From NCBI GenBank assembly GCA_030263715.1, contig SZPM01000004.1, positions 186,001 through 250,000 on the forward strand: DNA of 64,000 nt, in the 5' to 3' direction. The position numbers and the translations under genes are program-made. Positions 8,001 to 18,449 of the stretch are shown one piece after another. Below the pieces are notes generated by a model. The model saw only the letters and a program-made list of their open reading frames with translations, made no database searches and was not told where the DNA came from. This DNA is from ATM1 sp003577165 (GTDB lineage: Bacteria; Armatimonadota; Fimbriimonadia; Fimbriimonadales; ATM1). Numbering within the stretch: position 1 is the stretch's first letter; every line of letters begins with the position of its first letter.

Positions 8001-10106
8001 ATGCAGTTCGAGTCGTCTATCCACCCACAAAGACCGGTCCCGGCGCTGATCGGCAACGGACGGCTTGTCACGACGGTCGGGCGCGACGGCTACCATGAAG
8101 GTGCCTCATCGTGGGGCGCGGACGGAGCCGCAACGCAAGAGTTCGTCATCGCGGGCCGACGGCTGCCTGGGGCGAGGCATTCGCTGATTCCCTTCGGCCG
8201 AATCCACATGACGCTCTGGGTCAAGGGGGAAACTCCCGTAGTCCTCGAGCAGACTCAATCCATCCACACGGATGTCGGCGAGGTGCGAACTCGGCGCCTC
8301 TACGACTCGGTTCTCGAAACATCCCGGTCCCTCATCCTTCGCCATCGCAACACGGCCTTGTTCGAAACGAGGATCAGCAATCACTCGCAGGACGACGTTC
8401 CCCTCTCGCTGGAATTCGACTACGTGTTTGGGAAGCGGGGCGACGCCGCAATCCACGGCCTGGACTGGAGCGCCCGCGAGGAGTGCGGTGGAATCACGAT
8501 CGAGTGGGAGAGCGGCGACAACCTGGGCGCGGTTTACATCTCGTCCGAAGGCGCAACCTGGGAGTCGGATGGCCGCGATTGTCGGCTCATTCGCGCCGTG
8601 AGCCTCGGCCCCGGGGACGAATTTGTTCTGAGAACGGCGATCGACTTCAGCGACCGCGAGGAATTTGTGTCACGAATGAGCCACGAGGCCTGGGAACGTG
8701 AGATCGCCAGGCATGCGGTGGAGTGGCGGGCTTTCTGGTCCACCAGCGAGGTCGTTACGGGAGACGCGGATGTCGACGCGTTTCGGTTGGCAAGTCTCTA
8801 CACCCTCGCCTGTCAGGCGACCCCGTGGTCGATACCTCCGACAGTATCGGAGCGCTACTGGGGTGCCGGCGCGTTCCACGACGAGTACTACCCTTACATG
8901 GGCCTCGCTTCGGCAGGTCACCAGCGGATGGCATCGCGCATCCCGAAATTCAGGCTGCTGACTCTCCGGGAAGCGCTGAGGGCCGGGAAGGGCTCGGGCG
9001 CCCTGTACCCCTGGAGTTCGACCGAGGACGGCCGGGAGAGGGACCCGCTCGGACACTGGTATACGGAGAGATTCCATCTCGGCCAGATCGCAGCGACGGC
9101 CTGGACTGAGTGGCTCTACTCCCGACGGATCGAGGATCTGCAGGACCTCTATCCGATCCTTCGGGAGTGCGCGAGGTATTTCGAACTTGAGATGCTGGTC
9201 CGAGATGAGCGGGGCCGCCTCGTAACTCGCGCCTGCACTGACTTTGACGAGAGTGTTGGGGAGGTTGAGGCGGGTCCATTCACGATGGCGGCAGCGGTCT
9301 ATTGCTTGGACCACGCCGCGGAGGCCGCCCGCAGGCTCGGGGTGGACCATGAAAGAAGGGTCATCTGGTCCAAACTGTCCGACGAGTTGCGCCAAAACTT
9401 CGCCGTTGATGCGAAAGAGCGCCGCTACATCGTCCCGGGCGGAAAGAGCCAGCACTACTCGGTCGTCGGCTACGTGGTGCCCTTCCTTTGCGATGACGCC
9501 TCCGAATTTGCGCGGCGCACCGTCGGGTGGGCGTCGGCAACGCTAAAGACAGAGCAGGGGTGGAAGCCGGGACTCTCTAAGTCCTTCGACGGCACGACCT
9601 GGATCTGGACGGCAGGCCACCTCGGTATGTGCTTCAGCGTTCTTCGAAACGGCGAAGGGGCGTGGGAGGCCGTTCGACGCGGACCACTCGCCGCAGGTCA
9701 GTTCATGAGCCCCAACGAACACCTCGATGCCGCAGGCAACCCGATCGTTCCCTGGTTCACCACCGGTTGCGGCGCGTGGCTCGCGGCCCTTCACTGGATG
9801 TTCGTGAGGGTAGACGACATGGGGGATCATCTCTTTCCGGCCGTGCCGGAGAGCCTCCCAGACTTCAGTTTTCGTGGTCTCCGACTGAGCAAAGGGGTGA
9901 CCGTCGACGCGAGGGTCCGCGGCGGCAAGATCGACTACCTCTCCTTCGGATCCCCCACCGCGCTCGTGTTCCAGATCGAGGTGCCGAGGCGTTTCGCAGT
10001 TCAGTGGCCCCTCGCCTGCGGCAAAGTCACGGACCTTGAAGACGCCTGGCGCATTCAGTTCGAGTTGCTGCCGGGTGAGAACACGATCATCGAGCCCGGC
10101 GGTTAG
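8001..10106 (+). CDS. Six-hairpin glycosidase-like protein (GH65-like architecture)
   Basis: About 701 residues. An N-terminal beta-sandwich domain (roughly 1-235, with SIHTDVGEVRTRRLYDSVLETSRSL) precedes an alpha-helical toroid (about 240-620). Toroid motifs include RYWGAGAFHDEYYPYM, GALYPWSS, FHLGQIAATAWTEW, TDFDESVGEVEAGPFTM and WIWTAGHLGMC. A small beta C-terminal domain ends the protein. This arrangement resembles (alpha/alpha)6 glycosidases and phosphorylases such as GH65. Acidic pairs near HDEYY and in DFDESVGEVEA are candidates for the active site, but the substrate cannot be told. No signal peptide is seen, so it is probably cytoplasmic. The ATG at 8001 has AAGG just upstream; an in-frame start at 7935 is possible. 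It diverges from the DUF1854 gene. Confidence 0.75.
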   Translation: MQFESSIHPQRPVPALIGNGRLVTTVGRDGYHEGASSWGADGAATQEFVIAGRRLPGARHSLIPFGRIHMTLWVKGETPVVLEQTQSIHTDVGEVRTRRLYDSVLETSRSLILRHRNTALFETRISNHSQDDVPLSLEFDYVFGKRGDAAIHGLDWSAREECGGITIEWESGDNLGAVYISSEGATWESDGRDCRLIRAVSLGPGDEFVLRTAIDFSDREEFVSRMSHEAWEREIARHAVEWRAFWSTSEVVTGDADVDAFRLASLYTLACQATPWSIPPTVSERYWGAGAFHDEYYPYMGLASAGHQRMASRIPKFRLLTLREALRAGKGSGALYPWSSTEDGRERDPLGHWYTERFHLGQIAATAWTEWLYSRRIEDLQDLYPILRECARYFELEMLVRDERGRLVTRACTDFDESVGEVEAGPFTMAAAVYCLDHAAEAARRLGVDHERRVIWSKLSDELRQNFAVDAKERRYIVPGGKSQHYSVVGYVVPFLCDDASEFARRTVGWASATLKTEQGWKPGLSKSFDGTTWIWTAGHLGMCFSVLRNGEGAWEAVRRGPLAAGQFMSPNEHLDAAGNPIVPWFTTGCGAWLAALHWMFVRVDDMGDHLFPAVPESLPDFSFRGLRLSKGVTVDARVRGGKIDYLSFGSPTALVFQIEVPRRFAVQWPLACGKVTDLEDAWRIQFELLPGENTIIEPGG

Positions 10107-10119
10107 CCCGCCGATTGCG

Positions 10120-10125
10120 TATCAT
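10120..10125 (+). promoter_or_regulatory. TATCAT -10 box, 7 bp before kdsB ATG (leaderless-type)
   Basis: TATCAT is separated from the ATG at 10133 by GGAGGCA. The GGAGG is only 2 bp from that ATG, too close for a normal Shine-Dalgarno contact. A leaderless transcript starting at the ATG is therefore plausible. Confidence 0.35.
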
Positions 10126-10132
10126 GGAGGCA

Positions 10133-10858
10133 ATGGTTGTAGCCGTGATCCCGGCCCGGATGGCGAGCACCCGGTGTCCGGGCAAGCCGCTCCTGGACCT
10201 TTGCGGGAAGCCGATGGTTCAGTGGGTGTGGGAGGCGGCAACGAAGGCGCCGAACATTTCGGACGTGTTCATCGCCACCCCCGACCGTGAGATAGTCCAG
10301 GCGGCAGAAGCGTTCGGAGCGAAAGCCATCTTGACGTCGTTCGACCACCCGACAGGCACGGACAGGATCGCCGAGGTCGCCTCGAAGGTCGAGGCCGATG
10401 CCTACGTCAACGTCCAGGGCGATGAGCCCCTGATCCAGCCCGAGACCATCGCGGCCTGCGCCGACGCCCTCACCGAATCAGGGGAGCAGATGGCCAGCGT
10501 TTACGACTTCATGGACGAACGTGAGGCGGACGACCCTGCTGTGGTCAAAGTCGTGACCGACAACAGAGATAGGGCCCTCTACTTTTCGAGGTCGCGCATC
10601 CCATTCGAACGACAACAGTCCGGAGTCCAACTGAAGAAGCACGTTGGACTCTACGCTTACACCCGGGATGCGCTCCGACGATTCAGCCAATGGGAGCCGA
10701 CGCCTCTGGAACGCACCGAAATGCTCGAACAGTTGAGATTCTTGGAGAACGGAATTGCCATTCAGATGAAGCGCGCGGCGGCAACCGCTCTCGCTGTGGA
10801 CACGCCCGAGCAGGCGGACATCGTGCGGGAACTACTCGCGACAGGAGGAAACAGATGA
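10133..10858 (+). CDS. kdsB: 3-deoxy-manno-octulosonate cytidylyltransferase (CMP-Kdo synthetase)
   Basis: About 241 residues. It activates Kdo with CTP for lipid A/core lipopolysaccharide synthesis. Motifs: VVAVIPARMASTRCPGKPL (nucleotide-binding loop), DHPTGTDRIAEV, VNVQGDEPLI, YFSRSRIPF, KHVGLYAYTRDAL and a C-terminal VDTPEQADIV. Family length is about 245. ATG 10133 gives the usual family N-terminus; ATG 10124 is the alternative. Its presence implies a Gram-negative outer membrane with Kdo, although no other lipopolysaccharide gene lies in this window. The stop overlaps the next ATG (ATGA). Confidence 0.95.
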   Translation: MVVAVIPARMASTRCPGKPLLDLCGKPMVQWVWEAATKAPNISDVFIATPDREIVQAAEAFGAKAILTSFDHPTGTDRIAEVASKVEADAYVNVQGDEPLIQPETIAACADALTESGEQMASVYDFMDEREADDPAVVKVVTDNRDRALYFSRSRIPFERQQSGVQLKKHVGLYAYTRDALRRFSQWEPTPLERTEMLEQLRFLENGIAIQMKRAAATALAVDTPEQADIVRELLATGGNR

Positions 10859-11670
10859 TCGGATCCGTGGCCGCAACCGTCGGCCTCTTCGTTCCCACCT
10901 ACTTCCAGGTGGCATTGCCATCGAATCCCGGCAACGGATTCGCCCTCGATCGGGATGGAACGATCCTTCTCGCTCTCCTCGATCCCGACGACGCCTCCGC
11001 GCAAGTGGTTCGCTACAAAGTCGAGGGGAAGTCTCTGGTTGAAGTTCAAAGATACGATCGGAAGTACGAAGGTCAACTTGAAATCCTGCCGACCGCATCG
11101 GGTCTGGCGATCGTGGACTATGAATCCGGATTCGTTGGGATGTTCACGAAGTCCGGAAAACTCGTCTGGGAAGCACATGCCAGATTTCCGAACGCAGCGC
11201 GCCTCGATGCCTATGACAACGTCTGGTTCTTCTTCAACTCCGGAAACGTCGCGAAGAAGACGGCGGACAGCAGTGCGGTCGAGTTCATATTAGATTCCGA
11301 TGGCGCCGAGATCGACACAGGCGCGCCGTCCGACATCGTCCCGTTGGGAACGGGTGGCTTCTATCTGCTTGACGCCGCGGGAAACGTCGAGAAGTACGCA
11401 CCGAACGGCAGGAAGCAGCACATCGCAAAGCACGATGCTCTCCGTATGATCCCTGCGAAGTCAGGCGGCGTGATTCTGTACTCTGGGCAGTTCGTGCACA
11501 TTGCCGATAACGGCACGAAGAGAGTCCTGTGGGATTTGCCCGCTTCGATAGACCGAAATCTGGTCAAGCGCATCTCCGTCACGCCAAAGGGCTCGCTCGG
11601 AATTGCAGGGCAATCGAGTGACGGCCGAAGCGGCTTCGCACTCATTCTCCCAAATGGGCTTGAAGGATAG
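10855..11670 (+). CDS. Beta-propeller-like protein of unknown function
   Basis: 271 residues. The ATG overlaps the kdsB stop by 4 bp and has AGGAGG 6 bp upstream. The sequence is beta-rich with repeated blocks such as GNGFALDRDGTILLA, GQLEILPTASGLAIVDYESG, ARLDAYDNVWFFF, GGFYLLDAAGNVEKY and RISVTPKGSLGIAG. These resemble NHL/PQQ-type propeller blades. A hydrophobic but short N-terminus (MIGSVAATVGLFVPTYF) may be a weak signal or anchor. It sits between kdsB and relA/spoT with 2-bp spacing, so it is co-transcribed with both. I do not recognise a specific family. Confidence 0.65.
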   Translation: MIGSVAATVGLFVPTYFQVALPSNPGNGFALDRDGTILLALLDPDDASAQVVRYKVEGKSLVEVQRYDRKYEGQLEILPTASGLAIVDYESGFVGMFTKSGKLVWEAHARFPNAARLDAYDNVWFFFNSGNVAKKTADSSAVEFILDSDGAEIDTGAPSDIVPLGTGGFYLLDAAGNVEKYAPNGRKQHIAKHDALRMIPAKSGGVILYSGQFVHIADNGTKRVLWDLPASIDRNLVKRISVTPKGSLGIAGQSSDGRSGFALILPNGLEG

Positions 11671-11672
11671 GA

Positions 11673-13904
11673 GTGTCCGTAGGCGCGGTACGAATCCCCG
11701 ATACATGGGAAGAGCCTGAGGGCCTAAGCGACCTGTTGGCCGATTTCCGCGTCGCTCGGCCGAGCGAGGACGTTTCGAGAATCCGCGAAGCCTACTATAT
11801 GGCCGAGCAGGCGCATCGCGGACAGGTGCGCGCGAGCGGCGAACCGTACGTCACCCACCCTCTTGCGGTCGCGCACATCCTCGTGGATCTCAAGATGGAC
11901 GAGGAGTCCATCATCGCCGCGCTGCTCCACGACACGCTGGAAGACACGGGAATCGACAAGCACGCGATCGAGCAGGCCTTCGGTGGATGCATCGCGTCGC
12001 TCGTCGAGGGCGTCACCAAGATGCGCTTTCCTCCTCTCGCGGACGACGCGGAGTGGAGGCAAGCCGCAGAGAAGCGGACGCGAGTCGCTGAGACGATGCG
12101 GAAGATGCTTCTCGCGATGGCCAAGGACTTCCGAGTCATCGTCATCAAACTCGCAGACCGTCTACACAACATGCAGACCCTGGAACACCTGCCGGAAGAG
12201 AAGCGAGTTCGAGTTGCCCAGGAAACGACGGACATCTACGCTCCACTCGCCGCGCGATTGGGAATTTGGCAGGTGAAGTGGCAACTCGAGGATCTCGCAT
12301 TCAAGTATCTGCATCCCCAAGAATTCGACGAGATCTCCGACCGACTCGCGAAGACACGCGCGAAGCGCGAAGCCGAACTTCACGAGTCCATGGTCATGCT
12401 GAAAGAGAGGCTCGAACACGCAGGAATCCACGGAGCAGAGGTTCAGGGTCGCCCGAAGCATCTCTACAGCATCCACCAGAAGATGCATGTGCATGGCTTC
12501 GACTTCGAAGAGATCTTCGACCTTCTCGGAATCCGTGTCCTGGTTCCCGATGAAGCCGACTGCTACCGGGTGTTGGGACTCGTTCACGAACTGTGGAAGC
12601 CCATCCCCGGCCTCTTCTTCGACTACATCGCAAACCCGAAGGTCAACGGGTATCAGTCGCTGCACACGAAGGTTGTAGGGCCGCACGGCGAACCCCTCGA
12701 AGTGCAGATTCGAACGTTCGACATGCATGGCATGGCGGAGTACGGAATCGCCTCACACTGGCAGTACAAAACTTTGGCGAGATCGAAGACGAACCTCGAA
12801 GAGGAGGCGATGATCAACCGCCTTCGGCAACAGATCGTCGACTGGTCCAGCGAAACGGCATCCGGCAGCGAGTTCCTCCGCAGCGTCAGCATGGACCTGT
12901 TCGGTGAGCAGGTTTTCTGCTTCACGCCGAAAGGAGACGCGATCGACCTTCCAGCAGGAGCCAGCCCCATCGACTTCGCGTTCCGAATCCACTCGCAAGT
13001 CGGACTCCACTGCGTCGGCGCGAAAGTCAACGGCCGCATCGTCAAACTCGACCACCCGCTGGAGAATGGCGACATCGTCGAAGTCTTGACCCGGAGAGAC
13101 GCGCAGCCGAGCATGGACTGGTTGCGAATCGCCAAGACCGCCAACGCTCGCTCAAAGATTCGCGCATTCTTCCGGCAGCAGAACCGCGACGCGAATGCCC
13201 AAAGGGGCAAGGACGCTCTTGAGTCCGAAGTCCGATCCCATGGCCAAGACCCAAAACTGGTCATGACCGAAGAGCGAATGCTCGAGATCGCAAAGATCCT
13301 TCGGAAAAAGGACGTCAGGTCGCTGTTGGCCGCCGTCGGTGATGGCACGATCGCCGTGAAGCGCGTGGTGAACCGACTCCTGCCGAACGAGGGGCAGTCC
13401 GGCCGCCGGATACACGGAGCGAGGGTGGCAGCCGGCGCAGCAACCCTTGCCATCGGCCCTGGGGGAGTTGACAACGTGACCTTTCGGAGAGGGAAGTGCT
13501 GCCTGCCCGTCCCCGGCGACGAAGTCGTGGGCTACATTTCCAAGGGGCGCGGCGTCATCCTCCACCGGAAGCTGTGCCCGAACCTCGCCGAGTTCGCAAC
13601 CCGCGAACCGGATCGGATCGTGACGGTGAACTGGCCGAAGGATAGCAAGGCCGCCTGGTCCGTCAATTTGAGAATCATCACGATGAACCGCCAGGGGCTG
13701 CTCGCCGACATCAGCGCGGTCCTTGGAGAGACAAAGACGAACGTCGTCTCCGCCACCATCCGGACGCTCCCCGACCAAACCGCCCTCATCGACATCACGG
13801 TGGATGTAACGGACAGGCAGCATCTGGCCAGCCTCATCAATAAGGTCAGCCCCATGCAGGACGTGATCAGCATCCAGCGGACCTTCGGGGGCAAACGGGC
13901 TTGA
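11673..13904 (+). CDS. Bifunctional (p)ppGpp synthetase/hydrolase (RelA/SpoT homologue)
   Basis: 743 residues with full long-RSH architecture. The hydrolase HD domain keeps its metal residues (His48 and His62 in the HRG/THP motifs, His86-Asp87 of LLHDTLEDT, distal Asp in KLADRLHNM), so hydrolysis should be intact. The synthetase domain (about 230-380) contains HLYSIHQKM, DLLGIRVLV, DYIANPKVNGYQSLHT and EVQIRTFDMH. TGS (FCFTPKGDAIDLPAGAS), a helical/zinc-finger-like region with CCLPVPGDE, and a C-terminal ACT domain (MNRQGLLADISAVLGE) follow. GTG start 2 bp after the upstream stop, preceded by AAGGATAGGA. It overlaps dtd by 4 bp. It controls the stringent response in the cytoplasm. Confidence 0.97.
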   Translation: MSVGAVRIPDTWEEPEGLSDLLADFRVARPSEDVSRIREAYYMAEQAHRGQVRASGEPYVTHPLAVAHILVDLKMDEESIIAALLHDTLEDTGIDKHAIEQAFGGCIASLVEGVTKMRFPPLADDAEWRQAAEKRTRVAETMRKMLLAMAKDFRVIVIKLADRLHNMQTLEHLPEEKRVRVAQETTDIYAPLAARLGIWQVKWQLEDLAFKYLHPQEFDEISDRLAKTRAKREAELHESMVMLKERLEHAGIHGAEVQGRPKHLYSIHQKMHVHGFDFEEIFDLLGIRVLVPDEADCYRVLGLVHELWKPIPGLFFDYIANPKVNGYQSLHTKVVGPHGEPLEVQIRTFDMHGMAEYGIASHWQYKTLARSKTNLEEEAMINRLRQQIVDWSSETASGSEFLRSVSMDLFGEQVFCFTPKGDAIDLPAGASPIDFAFRIHSQVGLHCVGAKVNGRIVKLDHPLENGDIVEVLTRRDAQPSMDWLRIAKTANARSKIRAFFRQQNRDANAQRGKDALESEVRSHGQDPKLVMTEERMLEIAKILRKKDVRSLLAAVGDGTIAVKRVVNRLLPNEGQSGRRIHGARVAAGAATLAIGPGGVDNVTFRRGKCCLPVPGDEVVGYISKGRGVILHRKLCPNLAEFATREPDRIVTVNWPKDSKAAWSVNLRIITMNRQGLLADISAVLGETKTNVVSATIRTLPDQTALIDITVDVTDRQHLASLINKVSPMQDVISIQRTFGGKRA

Positions 13905-14347
13905 GGGCCGTTGTCCAGCGCGTAGCCTGGGCGCGGGTGGAAGTCGAAGGCAGGATCGTGGGTGAGATTGGGAAGGGTCTCCTGGTCCTTCTCGGCGTTT
14001 CTCAGGGCGACGGGGAACGGCAGGCAGCGTGGATGGCCAACAAACTCCATGGCCTAAGGGTGTTTCCGGACTCGGAGGGGAAGATGAACGTCTCTGCGAC
14101 CGAAGCCGGGGCCGACATCCTCGTCGTGTCCAACTTCACGGTTTGCGGCGACGTGAGCCGCGGGATGCGGCCGAGTTTCGTCGCCGCGTCCGCCTTCGAG
14201 GAGGGGCGTGCCTGGTACGAGCGAGTCCTCGAACTGCTCCGGGCGGGGCCCTTGCGGGTCGAAGCGGGGGAGTACGGCGGCGACATGGCGGTGAGCCTCG
14301 AAAACGACGGACCAGTTACTTTGGTAATCGACGCCCCGACGCCATAG
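13901..14347 (+). CDS. dtd: D-aminoacyl-tRNA deacylase
   Basis: 148 residues, the normal DTD length. It hydrolyses D-amino acids mischarged on tRNA. It starts MRAVVQRVAWARVEV (family MR.V.QRV..A.V.V). The catalytic-site motif reads SNFTVCGD where most DTDs have SQFTLYGD, and RPSF follows; the Gly-Pro chiral-proofreading motif is in NDGPVTLVID. TTG start overlapping the relA/spoT stop (TTGA). Linkage of rsh and dtd is common in Firmicutes. The Gln-to-Asn change in the active-site motif is unusual and may be tolerated. Confidence 0.94.
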   Translation: MRAVVQRVAWARVEVEGRIVGEIGKGLLVLLGVSQGDGERQAAWMANKLHGLRVFPDSEGKMNVSATEAGADILVVSNFTVCGDVSRGMRPSFVAASAFEEGRAWYERVLELLRAGPLRVEAGEYGGDMAVSLENDGPVTLVIDAPTP

Positions 14348-14412
14348 ACCCACTCCATCCGTTTCGGAGGAACCTCCTGCCCGGGGCCGAAGTATCCCTC
14401 CTCGGAAGCAGG

Positions 14413-15225
14413 ATGCTGAAAGGACTTACTCGGGGCGCACTCAAGTCGGCGACCATTTCAGGACGGTTAGCGCTGTGCGCCCTGGCCCTCGCCTTCTTGG
14501 GGTGCTCGGCATCGGAGGGGATGGAAGCGAAGCCCGCTGGGCAAACCGGGGACATCGTTCCGGTCGAGCCTCCACCCACCTCGAAGACCCGCGCGGCATC
14601 GTCGAAGGCCTCCAGCCCAGCCGACAGGTGCCTCCTCGTTCTGGCGATCGGCCGGGACGAAGTCGGCTACTGGGAAAACCACATCGTGAAGTTCAATGAG
14701 ATCGGCCTGGACGTAAAGCTCCTGGACCTCGCCGCTGCGAAGTCCCGGGCGTTGGCCGACATGGGCTCCGGCAGCGGAGCGATAGACGCCGCCCTGGCCG
14801 AGTTCGATTCCATCCGCGAAGAGCAGAGGTACCGCAGGGTCTACGTCGCCGGGTCGGGTCCAGCCGCTGGGGCGGCCCTGGCCGTCGCAGCCCAGAGGCG
14901 GCGGGCCGGCGGTCTCGTGCTTCTTTCTCCAAGCCGCTACCCGGAGGCAGGCGACAGCCTCGACGACTGGGTCGAACGGGTTCGCTGCCCCATCCTCGTG
15001 CTCTGTTCCGAACAAGAAGGCCGCAGGCTCAGCCCGGCCTGGACATCCGAGTCGCGGTCCCGTTCCCGGCAAGTGTTCGACAAGATCCTCGCCACTGGAG
15101 AGGGCCGGTCCGGCCTCGACCTGCTTAGGGACTACGGGTCGCAAGAAACCCAGGAGCGGTGGAAGGCGATCGAAGAGTTCCTCCGGTCCCCGTCGTTTGG
15201 TGCGGCGGCCGGCACCCTCGAGTAG
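14413..15225 (+). CDS. Putative lipoprotein, alpha/beta-hydrolase-like
   Basis: 270 residues from ATG 14413. A basic N-terminus and a hydrophobic stretch end in the lipobox LAFLGC with Cys31, so it should be exported and lipidated. A Pro/Ser/Ala-rich linker (to about residue 75) precedes a compact domain resembling an alpha/beta hydrolase core (CLLVLAIGRDEV, RVYVAGSGPAAGAAL, GGLVLLSPSRY, CPILVLCSEQEGRRL). The expected nucleophile elbow GxSxG reads GSGPAAG, so the catalytic serine appears to be missing. It may bind rather than hydrolyse. It is the last gene before the str operon promoter, 65 bp after dtd. Confidence 0.65.
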   Translation: MLKGLTRGALKSATISGRLALCALALAFLGCSASEGMEAKPAGQTGDIVPVEPPPTSKTRAASSKASSPADRCLLVLAIGRDEVGYWENHIVKFNEIGLDVKLLDLAAAKSRALADMGSGSGAIDAALAEFDSIREEQRYRRVYVAGSGPAAGAALAVAAQRRRAGGLVLLSPSRYPEAGDSLDDWVERVRCPILVLCSEQEGRRLSPAWTSESRSRSRQVFDKILATGEGRSGLDLLRDYGSQETQERWKAIEEFLRSPSFGAAAGTLE

Positions 15226-15254
15226 TCTCGGGTCGTCCGCTGAGGCGAAACCAC

Positions 15255-15284
15255 TTGACTTCTTAGGTACGACTCAGGCACAAT
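15255..15284 (+). promoter_or_regulatory. Candidate promoter of the str/S10/spc super-operon
   Basis: TTGACT (15255-15260), 18-bp spacer, CACAAT (15279-15284), in the 237-bp gap before rpsL. It predicts a start near 15291 and a leader of about 170 nt. No rpoBC or rplKAJL genes lie upstream, so rpsL seems to head this transcript. Confidence 0.5.
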
Positions 15285-15347
15285 AGCGCCCCGGTGTTGC
15301 CCGAAGGCAGGACCGCCTATATCGCGTGTCGGAGGTTGAACCGAATG

Positions 15348-15365
15348 TCGTGAGGTGACTCACGA
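15348..15365 (+). ncRNA. Leader hairpin with GNRA-type tetraloop
   Basis: TCGTGAG, loop GTGA, CTCACGA: a 7-bp perfect stem in the rpsL leader. Its 3' arm CTCAC (15359-15363) could instead pair with a second GTGAG at 15377-15381, giving two mutually exclusive structures. No match to a named ribosomal-protein leader is claimed. Confidence 0.45.
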
Positions 15366-15409
15366 ATAAAAACCTAGTGAGGCCTTGTGCCAAGCAGGAG
15401 ATGGAAAGC

Positions 15410-15443
15410 CCTCCGTCGTGCGCCGACGGGGGTTTTTGCTTTT
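15410..15443 (+). terminator. Terminator-like hairpin (probable attenuator) in the rpsL leader
   Basis: A 9-bp stem (15410-15418 with 15424-15432, one G-U pair, loop TGCGC) is followed directly by TTTTTGCTTTT. This is a classic intrinsic terminator, placed 20 bp before the rpsL ATG and downstream of the only visible promoter. It should stop transcription unless read through, which implies attenuation control of the translation operon. Confidence 0.6.
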
Positions 15444-15462
15444 GGGGCTGCCATGGAAGACC

Positions 15463-15837
15463 ATGCCCACAGTCAACCAACTCGTACGCAAAGGACGGCA
15501 GACTGCGAAGTCCAAGTCGAAGTCGCCCGCGCTCAAGGGTAACCCACAGCGCAGAGGCGTCTGCACCGTCGTCCGTACCGTCACACCGAAGAAGCCGAAC
15601 TCGGCGCTTCGGAAGATCGCGCGCGTGCGCCTGACGAACGGGGTCGAAGTGACCGCGTACATCCCCGGAATCGGACACAACCTCCAAGAGCACTCTGTCG
15701 TGCTCGTGCGAGGCGGCCGTGTCAAGGACCTGCCCGGCGTCCGATACCACATCGTTCGTGGAACGCAGCAGACCGCCGGAACGAACGACCGACGCCAAGG
15801 GCGCAGCAAGTACGGGACGAAGAGACCGAAGGACTAA
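15463..15837 (+). CDS. rpsL: 30S ribosomal protein S12
   Basis: 124 residues. Decoding-centre protein. PTVNQLVRKGR start; TPKKPNS contains Lys43 and GRVKDLPG contains Lys88, both the streptomycin-sensitive residues. Asp89, the residue methylthiolated by RimO in other bacteria, is present. ATG 15463 matches the universal family N-terminus; an upstream in-frame extension reads through the leader hairpin and was rejected. First gene of the super-operon, 4 bp before rpsG. Confidence 0.98.
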   Translation: MPTVNQLVRKGRQTAKSKSKSPALKGNPQRRGVCTVVRTVTPKKPNSALRKIARVRLTNGVEVTAYIPGIGHNLQEHSVVLVRGGRVKDLPGVRYHIVRGTQQTAGTNDRRQGRSKYGTKRPKD

Positions 15838-15841
15838 CGAC

Positions 15842-16312
15842 ATGTCGAGGAAAGGTCGAACCCCCAAGTGCATCGTTCTCCCGGATCCAGTGTTCGGGTC
15901 GGAACTCATTCAGCGATTTATTAACCGATTGATGCTTAGCGGCAAAAAGGTGCGTGCTGAGAAGATCGTTTATCGAGCGCTGGAGATTTGCGAAGAGAAG
16001 GAAGGCAAGCCAGCGCTCGAAATCTTCGAGAAGGCGCTGCAGAACTGCATGCCCGTTACGGAGGTCCGACCGCGAAGAGTCGGCGGTCAAACGTATCAGG
16101 TTCCTGTCGAAGTGCGACCCGCCCGCCGCCGAACCCTCGCGATTCGATGGCTGGTCAGCAACTCGCGCAAACGCTCCGGCAAGTCCATGATCGAAAAACT
16201 CAGCGGCGAACTCATCGACGCATACAACGGTCAGGGCGCGACGGTGAAGAAGAAGGAGGACACCCACAAGATGGCTGAGGCCAACAAGGCCTTTGCCCAC
16301 TTCCGCTTCTAG
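15842..16312 (+). CDS. rpsG: 30S ribosomal protein S7
   Basis: 156 residues, full length. It organises the 3' domain of 16S rRNA and contacts the E-site tRNA. It starts MSRKGRTPKCIVLPDPVFGSELI and carries the conserved RRVGGQTYQVPVEVRPARR and ending MAEANKAFAHFRF. AGGAAAGG-type purines precede nearby codons; the start follows rpsL by 4 bp. In Escherichia coli S7 is the translational repressor of its operon. The rpsL-rpsG spacer here is too short for the E. coli type of binding site. Confidence 0.98.
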   Translation: MSRKGRTPKCIVLPDPVFGSELIQRFINRLMLSGKKVRAEKIVYRALEICEEKEGKPALEIFEKALQNCMPVTEVRPRRVGGQTYQVPVEVRPARRRTLAIRWLVSNSRKRSGKSMIEKLSGELIDAYNGQGATVKKKEDTHKMAEANKAFAHFRF

Positions 16313-16324
16313 TGGTGTAGTCAC

Positions 16325-18439
<2,115 letters not shown>

Positions 18440-18449
18440 GAGGATAACA

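Noticed and set aside
15377..15462. Leader ORF (ATG 15401) before rpsL as an attenuation peptide
   Set aside because: Ribosome site abuts its ATG, and the frame simply runs into rpsL out of frame; no codon bias or regulatory codons (no repeat of one amino acid).
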